From assembly GCF_050113635.1 (NCBI RefSeq), contig NZ_JBNJLT010000006.1:162670-226669 (forward strand): 64,000 nucleotides of DNA, written 5' to 3'. This document shows positions 26,175 through 35,725 of the stretch, piece after piece (within the stretch, counting starts at the first letter, position 1; each line of letters opens with the position of its first letter). The notes beneath the pieces were generated by a model that worked only from the letters and a program-made list of their open reading frames with translations, was not told the DNA's origin and did no database searches. A program made the translations under genes and the position numbers. The DNA comes from Marinimicrobium sp050113635 (GTDB taxonomy: Bacteria; Pseudomonadota; Gammaproteobacteria; Pseudomonadales; Cellvibrionaceae).

Positions 26175-28115
26175 TTATTCCAGCACCGCGTCAGCCCAGC
26201 CCACGACCACGGGCAGAGGGTCCTGACGGGTTTGCCGCGCGACCAGCTCTACCATATCAACGCCCTGCACATCCACGTCCAGTGTGATCGGCTTATCGCT
26301 CACGCCCAGCGGTTTTGTAGCCGCCAGCTCGCGGCCATCACCGTACACCACGAAGGTGACCTCGCCGTCTTTCCCCAGGCTGCTCTCATCCACACCCACA
26401 ATGGCGCTGAAGCGCGTGAACTCGTCCTGCGCGTTGATTTCCAGCCGTGAATTGGCCAGCGCACCAATCCCGTGACGATACCGTTGCCCGTTCAGCGTAA
26501 TGGCATCGCCATACGGGGAAACATTGGCTCTCGGTCCGCCGAAACCGGGATAACTCTGTCGGTAACCGCTGCCCTTCCGCGCTGATTCGTGTTTCTCGGC
26601 GTGTTTCTGAGCGAGTGTACGGTGGGCTACCGGGTCCAACGACACCGCTTGCAGCCCATCGACGGCCACATTAATGCGGCCCGGCATTTCCGATAAGTAA
26701 CGCCCCTTTTCCAGAGCCCGTTCGCCGGTCGCTTTAAAGGTCAATGAATCGTGAGGCGGTAATGTAAAGGTTTTTTTACCGACGAACTGGCCAGCCGACT
26801 TCTCCTGCCACAAATCCCGAAGCTGGACTGGCTTGTTTTCCTTCATACCCAGATCGGACGCCAACAAGGTGACCTCAACGGCGGCGTCGCTGCGATTAAA
26901 CAACACCACGGCTTTTTCTCTCGGATGGCTCAGGCTTTTAACGATAACCTGACTGCGCTCATTATCCTGCATCAGCACGCCCTGATGGCCTCCGGCGTCC
27001 TGATTAATCGCAATTACCTCTTCCGCGCCCCAGATATCCAACAGAGAGGACGGCGCCTCTCTCAGATCAAAACCAATCATCAACGGCGCCGCCAACACGG
27101 CCCAGAGTGAAAAGTGCGTTTTCGCTTCAACCAGGTGATTCTCATCAAAATCCCCATGGCCGATATACAACATATCCGGATCGTTCCAGGTTCCCGGCCC
27201 GGCAAACAATGCGCGCGTCACCGCGCTGTCGAACACATGCAGCATGCTGTCCCAACTGGAGCGAATATCTTCGCTGGTACGCCACAGGTTTCCATAATTT
27301 TTACCCCAGGCGCGAACGTTCGCGGTTCCCCAGGTACAAATGGACAGCACGTAATCGTTGTCCTCGTTGACCGTCGCCAGCGTTTTCGACAAGTCACCGT
27401 AGAGTTTCTGAACGCCTGCAACGTCGGTATTCGGCAGATCCCCTCGTATAATCAGCGGCTCAAGTGGCTGGTAGTCATTTTCGGCGATAAACGGCTTGTC
27501 AGAACCATAGTCTGCAATCCCGCAGGCATCGACCTTGACGTAATCGAACCCCCACTCCTCGAAAAACAACGCAATATCCTGCGGCAAATGATTCCATAAA
27601 CCCACCTCTCGCTCCGCCGTACTCCCTTCTGGCAAATTGGGGCTGTGCAGATCCCATACCTGGGAGCAGGCATTGCGCCCTACGTCGGTGTAAATGCCCG
27701 CCTTGAGCCCCATGGCATGCATTCGATCCACAAAGGGCCGAAAGCTGGTGTTCTGGTTCTCGCCCCGATCGGCACTGGGGAACAGCGCTGTGCGAATCAC
27801 GATACGGCCATCGCTCTGGCGCCGCTTCAGCCACCAGCCATCATCGATATTGATGTACCGATAGCCTTTCCGGGCCAGCCCGGAATCCACGATGGTTTTC
27901 GCCGCGCCAACCACCTTGCTTTCATCCACATCGGTTCTGAACGCATTCCACGAATTCCAGCCCATCGGCGGAGTCGGCGCATTGCCTTTGGAGAACGCCG
28001 ACCATTGGCCGGTAGGTTGCAGCGGGTCAGCATGGGGAGTGGGCGCTTCAGCAGCATGAATGTTCGCCGCCAACAGCAACGTGGACAGGATAATTGATGG
28101 CCATCTCAGTTTCAT
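26175..28115 (-). CDS. GH27 alpha-galactosidase with NPCBM domain
   Basis: Secreted glycosidase (646 aa) with a signal peptide ending in IHAAEA. The (beta/alpha)8 catalytic domain runs from about residue 48 to 400: PPMGWNSWNAF, INIDDGWW, the nucleophile Asp in YVKVDACG, and the acid/base Asp in TSEDIRSSWDSM. A beta-sandwich follows, then a C-terminal NPCBM carbohydrate-binding module (about 490-646, GIGALANSRLEI). It releases alpha-galactose from oligosaccharides or galactomannan. Single gene with its own AT-rich promoter region. Confidence 0.93.
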   Translation of the reverse strand: MKLRWPSIILSTLLLAANIHAAEAPTPHADPLQPTGQWSAFSKGNAPTPPMGWNSWNAFRTDVDESKVVGAAKTIVDSGLARKGYRYINIDDGWWLKRRQSDGRIVIRTALFPSADRGENQNTSFRPFVDRMHAMGLKAGIYTDVGRNACSQVWDLHSPNLPEGSTAEREVGLWNHLPQDIALFFEEWGFDYVKVDACGIADYGSDKPFIAENDYQPLEPLIIRGDLPNTDVAGVQKLYGDLSKTLATVNEDNDYVLSICTWGTANVRAWGKNYGNLWRTSEDIRSSWDSMLHVFDSAVTRALFAGPGTWNDPDMLYIGHGDFDENHLVEAKTHFSLWAVLAAPLMIGFDLREAPSSLLDIWGAEEVIAINQDAGGHQGVLMQDNERSQVIVKSLSHPREKAVVLFNRSDAAVEVTLLASDLGMKENKPVQLRDLWQEKSAGQFVGKKTFTLPPHDSLTFKATGERALEKGRYLSEMPGRINVAVDGLQAVSLDPVAHRTLAQKHAEKHESARKGSGYRQSYPGFGGPRANVSPYGDAITLNGQRYRHGIGALANSRLEINAQDEFTRFSAIVGVDESSLGKDGEVTFVVYGDGRELAATKPLGVSDKPITLDVDVQGVDMVELVARQTRQDPLPVVVGWADAVLE

Positions 28116-28190
28116 AAAGCGCCCAACATAGGTTTCATAAAGTTTCCTTTATCATAATAAAAGATCGAAAACAAAACAATAAAATGACAG

Positions 28191-28200
28191 GAAAACGTTT
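28191..28200. promoter_or_regulatory. possible LacI-family operator upstream of alpha-galactosidase
   Basis: AAACGTTT is a palindrome with a central CG, as in LacI/GalR-type operators, within an AT-rich stretch about 80 bp upstream of the alpha-galactosidase start. Short motif, so chance occurrence is possible. Confidence 0.3.
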
Positions 28201-28412
28201 AAAATTCGCAAAAAACGACAAAACGAAACTAGGCACGCAGAATCAGGAGCGTTTTCGGCTTATATTTGGCGCGTAATGCGTTAATGAAAAAACCAATCGG
28301 AAAGAGCGGGAAGGTCAGTCTAAACAGGAGAGGTTTAAGAGGGAGCGGCGGTTTTTAAAGTGGCCTCAGCGGCCGACAGGTGCGGCCCTCCGTTAGAGGA
28401 CCGCCTCATTCA

Positions 28413-29129
28413 TCAATATTCAGCGTTGTGGTAAACATGCTGAACGTCATCCAGATAGTTCAGCAGATCAACCATTTTTTCGAATTGTTCCACATCCTCG
28501 CCTTCAATCGCGGTGGTCACCTGAGGAATAAACTGAACATCCTCGACATCAAATTCGATGCCTTCAAAAGCTTCTTTCAGGGCGTTGCGTGTTTTGGCGT
28601 ATTCGGTCTGCGGAGCAAATACCGTAATCACGTCATCTTCGGCTTCGATATCGGTCACATCCACGTCGGCGTCAGCCAGGGCTTCCAGCACCGCGTCTTC
28701 ATCCGGTCCGGAGAATCTGAAAATCGCACTGTGGTCGAACAAATGACTGACCGCGCCGGAGGCGCCCAGCTTGGCTTTGACTTTGTTAAAACAGGTGCGC
28801 ACATCGCCGTAGGTCCGGTTGGGGTTGTCGGTCAGGCAGTCGACAATGATCATGGTATTGCCCGGCCCGAAGCCTTCATAACGCGCTACCGCAAAATCCT
28901 CGCCGCCCCCACCGGCGGCCTTGGCAATCGCCTTCTCAATCACGTGAGCGGGCACCTGCTCTTTCTTTGCACGCTCCAGCAGGGACGCCAGTGCCAGGTT
29001 GCCGGTGGGCTCGGTGCCGCCGGATTTGGCGCACATGTAAATCTCGCGGCTGTAACGGCTGTAAATTTTGGATTTCATGTCCGACGTTTTGGACATGGAT
29101 TCTTTGCGGTTCTGGTAGGCTCTGCCCAT
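28413..29129 (-). CDS. YebC/PmpR family protein (YeeN-like)
   Basis: 238 aa, starting MGRAYQNRKESM and containing SKIYSRYSREIYMCAK, ERAKKEQVPAHVIEKAI and RYEGFGPGNTMIIV, the signature of the YebC family. The C-terminal YHNAEY ending and MGRAYQNRK start match the YeeN subgroup rather than canonical YebC. Family members have been described as transcription factors and, more recently, as translation factors easing proline-rich stalls; which applies here is unknown. Lies downstream of guaBA but with its own gap. Confidence 0.9.
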   Translation of the reverse strand: MGRAYQNRKESMSKTSDMKSKIYSRYSREIYMCAKSGGTEPTGNLALASLLERAKKEQVPAHVIEKAIAKAAGGGGEDFAVARYEGFGPGNTMIIVDCLTDNPNRTYGDVRTCFNKVKAKLGASGAVSHLFDHSAIFRFSGPDEDAVLEALADADVDVTDIEAEDDVITVFAPQTEYAKTRNALKEAFEGIEFDVEDVQFIPQVTTAIEGEDVEQFEKMVDLLNYLDDVQHVYHNAEY

Positions 29130-29179
29130 GGGTGAATACCGGGTTCGTTAATTATTGATGCTGGCCGTCAACTGACGGC

Positions 29180-30757
29180 CTACTCCCACTCAATGGTGGC
29201 CGGTGGCTTACTGGAAACATCGTAAGTCACCCGTGACACACCGGAAATTTCATTGATGATGCGATTGGAGACTGTCTCCAACAGTTCGTAAGGCAGGTGC
29301 GCCCAACGCGCGGTCATGAAATCGATGGTTTCAACAGCGCGCAGTGCGATCACCCATTCGTAGCGCCGGGCATCGCCCACCACGCCCACGGATTTGACCG
29401 GCAGGAACACGGCGAAGGCCTGGCTGGTTTTGTGATACCAGTCGGCGTTGTGCAATTCCTCGATAAAAATGGCGTCAGCTTCGCGCAGGATGTCGGCGTA
29501 TTCTTTTTTAACTTCGCCAAGAATACGCACTCCCAAACCCGGCCCCGGGAATGGGTGGCGATAAACCATATCGTAGGGCAGCCCCAGTTCAAGCCCGATT
29601 TTACGCACTTCGTCTTTGAACAGTTCGCGCAACGGTTCGACCAGCTGCATTTTCATGGTTTCCGGCAGACCGCCCACGTTATGGTGGGACTTGATGACAT
29701 GCGCCTTCCCGGTTTTGGAAGCGGCGGATTCGATCACGTCCGGGTAGATAGTGCCCTGGGCCAGCCAGTTAACGTCCTTGAGCTTGGTCGCCTCTTCATC
29801 GAATACGTCGATAAAGGTGTTGCCAATCACTTTGCGCTTGGCTTCGGGATCTTCGATGCCGTGGAGCTTGCCGAGAAACAAATCCTCAGCATCAGCGCGA
29901 ATCACTTTGACGCCCATATTCTGGGCGAACATTTCCATCACCTGATCGCCTTCGTTCTTGCGCAACAAACCGTTGTCGACGAATACGCAGGTCAGTTGAT
30001 CACCGATGGCTTTGTGCAACAAGGCGGCCACTACGGATGAGTCCACACCACCGGAGAGGCCCAGCAGCACTTTATCGCTGCCGACCTGTTCGCGCACTTT
30101 TTCGATGGCGTCATCCACGATTTTGGCCGGTGTCCACAGCGCGTCGCAGCCACACAGGCCGAACACGAAGTGTTCCAGAATCCGCTTGCCTTGCAGGGTG
30201 TGGGTCACTTCGGGATGGAACTGCACACCGTAGAACCCTTTGTCTTCGCAGGCCATACCCGCGATGGGGCAACTCGGGGTGGAGGCCATGACGTCGAACC
30301 CTGGGGGCATGGAGATGACTTTGTCACCGTGGCTCATCCAGACGTCCAGCAATGCCTCGCCGTTGTGATCAACGTGGTCTTTGATGTCGTGCAGCAGTTG
30401 GGTTTGGCCGTGTACTTTAACCTGGGCGTAACCAAATTCCTGGACTTTGGAGCCCTGCACGGAGCCGCCGAGTTGTTGGGCCATGGTCTGCATGCCGTAG
30501 CAGATGCCGAGCACGGGAACGCCGAGTTCGAACACGCTCTGGGGCGCGCGCGGGCTGCCTTCGGCGTGGACGGATTCGGGACCGCCGGCGAGGATGATGC
30601 CGTTGGGGTTGTAGTCCCGGATTTCGTCGTCGCTCATGTCGAAGGCGCGGATTTCGGAGAAGACGCCGATTTCGCGTACTCTTCGGGCGATCAGTTGGGT
30701 GTATTGGGAGCCGAAGTCGAGGATGAGGATGCGTTGGGCGTGGATGTCTTGGGTCAT
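29180..30757 (-). CDS. guaA: GMP synthase (glutamine-hydrolysing)
   Basis: 525 aa. Class I glutamine amidotransferase domain with catalytic Cys86 in GICYGMQ and FHPEVTHT, then the ATP-pyrophosphatase domain with PP-loop LSGGVDSSV, and a C-terminal dimerisation domain ending KPPATIEWE. Converts XMP to GMP. Downstream of guaB on the same strand but separated by 221 bp holding a long inverted repeat. Confidence 0.99.
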   Translation of the reverse strand: MTQDIHAQRILILDFGSQYTQLIARRVREIGVFSEIRAFDMSDDEIRDYNPNGIILAGGPESVHAEGSPRAPQSVFELGVPVLGICYGMQTMAQQLGGSVQGSKVQEFGYAQVKVHGQTQLLHDIKDHVDHNGEALLDVWMSHGDKVISMPPGFDVMASTPSCPIAGMACEDKGFYGVQFHPEVTHTLQGKRILEHFVFGLCGCDALWTPAKIVDDAIEKVREQVGSDKVLLGLSGGVDSSVVAALLHKAIGDQLTCVFVDNGLLRKNEGDQVMEMFAQNMGVKVIRADAEDLFLGKLHGIEDPEAKRKVIGNTFIDVFDEEATKLKDVNWLAQGTIYPDVIESAASKTGKAHVIKSHHNVGGLPETMKMQLVEPLRELFKDEVRKIGLELGLPYDMVYRHPFPGPGLGVRILGEVKKEYADILREADAIFIEELHNADWYHKTSQAFAVFLPVKSVGVVGDARRYEWVIALRAVETIDFMTARWAHLPYELLETVSNRIINEISGVSRVTYDVSSKPPATIEWE

Positions 30758-30815
30758 GGGGGCTCTTGGTGTCGGGTGTCAGCTTGTCGGGTCAGGGTTG
30801 GAGCTTTGTAGCCGA

Positions 30816-30924
30816 CCCGGGGCGGGACAGACCGCTTGAAGACGCGCCGTGAACCCTTCCCTGGGGGGTTTCATGTCGGCATTCATGCCTCCAAGAGTCT
30901 TCAAGCGGTCTGCCCCGCCCCGGG
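30816..30924. repeat. 28-bp inverted repeat with nested hairpins between guaB and guaA
   Basis: Arms 30816-30843 and 30897-30924 are complementary at 27 of 28 positions (core CAGACCGCTTGAAGAC). The 53-nt inside carries two smaller inverted repeats: AACCC/GGGTT near 30852-30870 and GGCA/TGCC near 30878-30889. Folded, the RNA or DNA would form a branched, cruciform-like structure. It could be an interspersed repeat element, an insulator or an attenuator between guaB and guaA. Confidence 0.75.
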
Positions 30925-30978
30925 CCTTCCTTTTGTGAGGCTCCAGGCAAAACCCGCCCGAGCCTTGCGTTTAATGGG

Positions 30979-32451
30979 TTAGCGGCCTACCGGATAGTTG
31001 GGGGCTTCTTTGGTGATTTGTACGTCGTGGACGTGGCTTTCACCCATGCCGGCGGCGGTCACTCGGACGAACTGCGGTCGGGTGCGCATGTCGTCGATGC
31101 TGTGGCTGCCGGTGTAGCCCATGGCGGCGCGCAGTCCGCCCATCATTTGATGGACGATGACGTTGAGCGGGCCTTTGTAGGGTACGCGGCCTTCAATGCC
31201 TTCCGGTACCAGTTTTTCGGCACCTTCGCTGGCGTCCTGGAAGTAGCGGTCGCTGGAGCCCTGGGTCTGGGACATGGCGCCCAGGGAGCCCATGCCGCGA
31301 TAGGCTTTGTAGGTGCGACCCTGGAACAGTTCGACTTCGCCCGGTGCTTCTTCGGTACCGGCAAACATGGAGCCCATCATGACGGTGTGGGCGCCGGCCA
31401 CGACGGCTTTGGCGAGATCGCCGGAGAAGCGAACGCCACCGTCGGCGATGACGGGCACGTCGGTGTCTTTCAGCGCGGCCACGACGTTGGCGATGGCGCT
31501 CACTTGCGGTACGCCCACGCCACTGACGATGCGGGTGGTGCAAATGGAGCCGGGGCCGATGCCGACCTTAACGCCGTCCGCACCGGCTTCTACCAGTGCC
31601 AGGGCGGCTTCACCCGTGGCGATGTTGCCACCGATTACTTGCAGCTCCGGGTATTGGGCTTTAATACGCTTGACGCGTTCCAGCACGTTTTTAGAGTGGC
31701 CGTGCGCGGTGTCCACGACGATGACGTCAACGCCGGCCTGAACGAGGGCTTCCACGCGGTCATCGGTGTCGGGGCTGGTGCCGACGCTGGCACCGACGCG
31801 CAAGCGTCCTTCCGGGTCTTTGCAGGCGTTGGGGTATTTTTCCGCCTTGTTGATGTCCTTGACGGTAATCAGGCCTTTCAACTCGAAGTTGTCGTTAACC
31901 ACCAGGACTTTTTCAATCCGGTGCTTGTGCAGCAATCCGCGTACTTCGTCGTTGCTGGCGCCTTCTTTTACCGTAACCAGACGATCTTTCGGCGTCATGA
32001 TGCTGGCCACTTTGGCCGCATGATTGGTTTCAAAACGCACATCGCGACCGGTCACGATGCCCACCAGATCACCGTTGTCCAGCACGGGCAGGCCGGAGAA
32101 GTTATTCTGGCGGGTCAGCGCCAGCAAATCACTGATGGTCGCACTCGAATCAATCGTGATGGGGTCCTTGACCACGCCGGCCTCAAACTTCTTGACCTGA
32201 CGTACCTGCTGGGCCTGCTTTTCGATACTCATGCTTTTATGGATGATACCGATGCCGCCTTCCTGCGCCATGGCGATGGCCAGACGGGCTTCGGTGACGG
32301 TATCCATAGCAGCGGAGATCAGCGGGATATTCAGTTGAATGCCACGGGTCAACCGGGTCTTCAGGGAGACGTCTTTGGGCGTGACGTCTGAGTAGCCCGG
32401 CAGGAGCAGAACGTCGTCAAACGTGAGGGCTTCTTCAGCAATACGCAACAT
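30979..32451 (-). CDS. guaB: IMP dehydrogenase
   Basis: 490 aa. TIM-barrel catalytic domain interrupted by a pair of CBS domains (about 93-205). Catalytic Cys in GPGSICTTRIVSG; flap residues RGMGSLGAM. Converts IMP to XMP, the step before GuaA. ATG at 32451; divergent from xseA. Confidence 0.99.
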   Translation of the reverse strand: MLRIAEEALTFDDVLLLPGYSDVTPKDVSLKTRLTRGIQLNIPLISAAMDTVTEARLAIAMAQEGGIGIIHKSMSIEKQAQQVRQVKKFEAGVVKDPITIDSSATISDLLALTRQNNFSGLPVLDNGDLVGIVTGRDVRFETNHAAKVASIMTPKDRLVTVKEGASNDEVRGLLHKHRIEKVLVVNDNFELKGLITVKDINKAEKYPNACKDPEGRLRVGASVGTSPDTDDRVEALVQAGVDVIVVDTAHGHSKNVLERVKRIKAQYPELQVIGGNIATGEAALALVEAGADGVKVGIGPGSICTTRIVSGVGVPQVSAIANVVAALKDTDVPVIADGGVRFSGDLAKAVVAGAHTVMMGSMFAGTEEAPGEVELFQGRTYKAYRGMGSLGAMSQTQGSSDRYFQDASEGAEKLVPEGIEGRVPYKGPLNVIVHQMMGGLRAAMGYTGSHSIDDMRTRPQFVRVTAAGMGESHVHDVQITKEAPNYPVGR

Positions 32452-32575
32452 ACAGCCAACCTTGATCCTGAGTTTGAGTAAACCGTCAATTATACACGCG
32501 AGAGGGCCTCCGGGTAAACGGGTCCAATGCCAGCAAAAGCCCGCAGCGCGCGGCCCCCGCGTTCACTTCATCAGG

Positions 32576-32581
32576 TATAAT
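32576..32581 (+). promoter_or_regulatory. perfect -10 box at the xseA start
   Basis: TATAAT at 32576-32581 overlaps the first possible xseA ATG (32580). If used, transcription would begin at about 32588, at the second in-frame ATG (32589), giving a leaderless or near-leaderless mRNA. No good -35 box is visible, so it may be chance. Confidence 0.3.
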
Positions 32582-33926
32582 GCCGGGCATGTTTAATGAT
32601 GATGCCCTCTCCCCCGCCCAGGAACGCCAGGTGCTTTCGGTCAGCCAGTTGAATCGGCGCGCCAAGCAATTGCTGGAAACCCACCTTCCCCTGCTTTGGG
32701 TCGAGGGTGAAATTTCCAATCTGGCTCGCCCGTCATCCGGGCACTGGTACTTCACGCTGAAAGACGACGGCGCCCAAGTGCGCTGCGCCATGTTCCGGGG
32801 CCGCAATCAATCGGTGCGCTTTCAGCCGCAGCAGGGGCAGCAGGTGTTGTTGCGGGCCCGCGTCAGCCTGTACGAGAATCGCGGCGACTACCAGTTGATC
32901 GCCGAACACATGGAAGAGGCCGGGCACGGAGCATTGCAACGGGCCTACGAGGCGCTCAAACACAAGCTCTCGCAGGAGGGGCTGTTTGATCAGGAGCGCA
33001 AGCGCCCTCTTCCCGCCCTGCCACGTCATATCGGGGTGATTACCTCCGGCACTGGTGCCGCACTGCGAGATATTCTCACCGTCCTTAAGCGTCGCTTCCC
33101 CGGCATTCCCGTCACGCTGATTCCGGTGCCGGTTCAGGGTAAGGAAGCCGCACCCGCCATCGTCGACGCCCTGGCTCTGGCCAATCGGGCCGGGTTGTTT
33201 GATGTATTGATTGTCGGTCGCGGCGGCGGCTCCCTGGAAGACCTGTGGCCGTTTAATGAGGAAGCGGTGGCGAGAGCCATCGCCGACAGCGAGGTGCCGG
33301 TGGTCAGCGCCGTGGGGCACGAAGTGGATTTCACCATCGCCGACTTTGTCGCCGATCTGCGCGCACCCACGCCTTCCGCCGCTGCTGAGCTGGTGGTACC
33401 GGACGCCACAGAATGGCTCGCCCGCTTTGCGGGCTATGAACAACGGCTCGCACAGCTAATGAATCGTCGGTTGCAGGCAGAGCGCCAGCAGGTTCAACAC
33501 CTGGGCAAGCGCCTGCGTCACCCCGGCGAGCGACTGCAACAACAAAGCCAGCGCCTGGATGGACTTGAACTGCGTTTGAATCAGATCATGCGCCAGAAGC
33601 TGTCCCTCTCCCGGCAGCGCGTGGAAGGCTTGACCCTGCGTTTGCGCACACGCCGACCGGACATGCGCGTGTGGCGACAAAAAATGGACCAGTTGGACGA
33701 GCGCATGCAGCGGCAAATGCAACACACGCTGCAACAGAAACGCCAACGCTTCGCCGAGGCCAGCCGGTTACTGCACAGTGTCAGCCCGTTGAGCACCCTG
33801 GAAAGGGGGTACGCGATCGTACACACAGAAAGCGGCGATGTCGTGCGGGACGAAGCGCAATTGAATACCGGCGACCGAATCCGCACACGGGTGGCACACG
33901 GGGAAATTATCAGCCGCGTGGAATAA
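32580..33926 (+). CDS. xseA: exodeoxyribonuclease VII large subunit
   Basis: 448 aa. N-terminal OB-fold (about 17-115, LPLLWVEGEISNL), catalytic domain with GVITSGTGAALRD and GRGGGSLEDLWPFN, then a long coiled-coil arm and a C-terminal segment ERGYAIV. Works with XseB to degrade single-stranded DNA. ATG 32580 or the second ATG 32589 may start the protein. Divergent from guaB, a common linkage. Confidence 0.96.
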   Translation: MPGMFNDDALSPAQERQVLSVSQLNRRAKQLLETHLPLLWVEGEISNLARPSSGHWYFTLKDDGAQVRCAMFRGRNQSVRFQPQQGQQVLLRARVSLYENRGDYQLIAEHMEEAGHGALQRAYEALKHKLSQEGLFDQERKRPLPALPRHIGVITSGTGAALRDILTVLKRRFPGIPVTLIPVPVQGKEAAPAIVDALALANRAGLFDVLIVGRGGGSLEDLWPFNEEAVARAIADSEVPVVSAVGHEVDFTIADFVADLRAPTPSAAAELVVPDATEWLARFAGYEQRLAQLMNRRLQAERQQVQHLGKRLRHPGERLQQQSQRLDGLELRLNQIMRQKLSLSRQRVEGLTLRLRTRRPDMRVWRQKMDQLDERMQRQMQHTLQQKRQRFAEASRLLHSVSPLSTLERGYAIVHTESGDVVRDEAQLNTGDRIRTRVAHGEIISRVE

Positions 33927-33940
33927 AACGGCGGCCGGTG

Positions 33941-34231
33941 TTAGTGATTGCTGTGGCGATCACTGTGCCCCAGATCCCGCTCGGGAGAGACTCGGTCGCG
34001 CACCAACTGCTTCACTTCCTTCGCTTCAGGAAAACGCCCTTCCGCCCGACGCGAATACAGCAGCACACCATCACAGCGAACCTCGAAGATACCGCCGGTA
34101 CCCGGCACCAGCGCCACTTCTCCCAGCTCACCGTTATCAAACGTGGTCAACAATTCCTGGGCCAGCCAGGCCGCCCGCAGCAGCCAGCGACACTGGGTAC
34201 AAAATTCGATTTCAATACGGGGTTGGGCCAT
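33941..34231 (-). CDS. SelT/SelW/SelH (Rdx) family protein, Cys form
   Basis: 96-aa thioredoxin-like protein with a C11-T-Q-C14 motif where selenoprotein W relatives have Cys-x-x-Sec, and the family signature GTGGIFEVRCDG. A redox role is likely by family. I placed the start at ATG 34231, preceded by GAGGAA; an upstream in-frame start adds 16 unlike residues. Convergent with xseA, only 14 bp away. Confidence 0.85.
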   Translation of the reverse strand: MAQPRIEIEFCTQCRWLLRAAWLAQELLTTFDNGELGEVALVPGTGGIFEVRCDGVLLYSRRAEGRFPEAKEVKQLVRDRVSPERDLGHSDRHSNH

Positions 34232-34304
34232 GGGGTTCCTCGCGTTGACTGCCGTGAACATTGCCGTTGATTCTACCATTGCCAGTGGTTACTATTGAGC
34301 CCAC

Positions 34305-34410
34305 TTGTCGGGGTGCCCCGTCGCGTCCATCACGTCACGCGTCGAGCTGAGATCGGTCGAGCCGAAACCCGTTGAACCTGATCAGGTTGATACCTGCGGA
34401 GGAAACAAGC
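34305..34410 (+). promoter_or_regulatory. TPP riboswitch (THI element) before thiO
   Basis: The core TPP aptamer elements are present: a GGGGTGCC helix start (34310), CTGAGA (34346), the ACCCGTTGAACCTGATC box (34368-34384) and GATACCTGCG. The downstream GGAGG ribosome site (34398-34402) is part of the aptamer 3' strand, so control is probably by hiding the Shine-Dalgarno when thiamine pyrophosphate binds. No terminator hairpin is visible. Confidence 0.93.
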
Positions 34411-35529
34411 ATGTCCGGTTCTGAATCCATCGGCATTGCCGGTGCCGGCCTGTTAGGCCGACTGCTCGCCTGGCGCTTATTGCGCCTCGGTTACCGCGTA
34501 ACCCTCTACGACGCTGGCGCCCCCGATGCGCAACAGGCCGCTGGGTGGACAGCCGCCGGCATGGTGGCGCCCCTGAGTGAAGCCGTGGTATCGGAACGCC
34601 CGGTTTATGAGATGGGCCTTTACGCACTCAGTCGCTGGCCCGAGTGGCTGGCACAGTTGCCTTTATCCTTCTCTCAAGCCTCAGCCTCTCCGCAATCCCT
34701 GTGGAATCACAACGGCAGCCTGGTGGTGGCCCACTCCCAGGACGAGGCCGAGCTTTACCAATTTCATCGCGAACTTCAATTCGGAACCGGCAGCGCCGAC
34801 GGCTACCAGTGGCTGAACGATGCGGAATTACAGCGGTTGGAACCCGATCTCAGCCACCGTTTTCAACGGGGGCTGTTGCTGGAGCACGAAGGGTTTCTCG
34901 ATAATCGCGCGCTGCTAGCGGCGCTGCTCGACGCCATTGAAACGCTGGGAGGCACCACCCACTTCCACACGCCGGTAACCGTGGATGACACCACCTTGTG
35001 CAGCGCTGGCGGACCGGATCGCTTCGACCGTGTGGTGGACTGCCGGGGCGTGGGCGCCAAGCCCGACCATTCCGATCTGCGCGGTGTGCGCGGTGAAATC
35101 CTGCACGTACACACCCGGGACTTAACCCTGCAACGCCCCGTGCGCCTGGTACATCCGTGCTACCAGTTGTATGTGGTTCCCAAACCAAACCAGCACTTTG
35201 TTATCGGTGCTACCCAGATCGAAAGTGAAGACCGCTCTCCCATGACGCTGCAATCTTCACTGGAGCTGAGCAGTGCGCTGTACACCCTGGCACCGGCGTT
35301 CGCCGAGGCGCGCATTATTGAGCAATCCGTCAACTTGCGTCCCACGTTTGCCGACAACAACCCGCGCATCCAGCGGCGCGGTCAGCACATCAGCGTCAAC
35401 GGCCTGTTCCGACACGGCTACCTGCTCGCCCCTGCGGTCGTTGAACAGGTGTTAACCCATTTCACCGGCAGCGATGACACGCCGTTCGCCGCTTTTCTGC
35501 AAACTGAAGAGGATGCCGGATATGATTAA
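34411..35529 (+). CDS. thiO: glycine oxidase ThiO (thiamine biosynthesis)
   Basis: 372-aa FAD-dependent oxidoreductase of the DAO family. The dinucleotide-binding motif GAGLLG is at residues 10-15; the C-terminal part has NGLFRHGYLLAP. Oxidises glycine to the imine used by ThiG to build the thiazole ring. ATG 34411 directly follows the TPP riboswitch. The last codons overlap thiS by 8 bp. Confidence 0.93.
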   Translation: MSGSESIGIAGAGLLGRLLAWRLLRLGYRVTLYDAGAPDAQQAAGWTAAGMVAPLSEAVVSERPVYEMGLYALSRWPEWLAQLPLSFSQASASPQSLWNHNGSLVVAHSQDEAELYQFHRELQFGTGSADGYQWLNDAELQRLEPDLSHRFQRGLLLEHEGFLDNRALLAALLDAIETLGGTTHFHTPVTVDDTTLCSAGGPDRFDRVVDCRGVGAKPDHSDLRGVRGEILHVHTRDLTLQRPVRLVHPCYQLYVVPKPNQHFVIGATQIESEDRSPMTLQSSLELSSALYTLAPAFAEARIIEQSVNLRPTFADNNPRIQRRGQHISVNGLFRHGYLLAPAVVEQVLTHFTGSDDTPFAAFLQTEEDAGYD

Positions 35530-35725
35530 CGTCAGCTTGAACAATCACGCCACCGAACTGCCGGACAATACACCGCTCAGCGAGGCGCTGACGCAGTGGC
35601 AATACGGCGGCAAAAAGCTTGCCGTCGCGATTAACGGCACCTTTGTACCGCGCTCGCAATACGCGCATTATCGTCTGCAAGAAGGCGATCAACTCGACAT
35701 TGTACGACCTGTGGGAGGCGGCTAA
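35522..35725 (+). CDS. thiS: sulfur carrier protein ThiS
   Basis: 67-aa ubiquitin-like protein ending in the functional Gly-Gly tail (PVGGG). The C-terminus is adenylated and thiocarboxylated to deliver sulfur to ThiG. Start at 35522 within the end of thiO; its TAA stop shares one base with the thiG ATG. Confidence 0.95.
   Translation: MINVSLNNHATELPDNTPLSEALTQWQYGGKKLAVAINGTFVPRSQYAHYRLQEGDQLDIVRPVGGG

Noticed and set aside
31018..32391. 457-aa open frame opposite guaB
   Set aside because: Fully antisense to the well-conserved guaB; the translation is His/Gly/Ala/Val-rich and matches no family.
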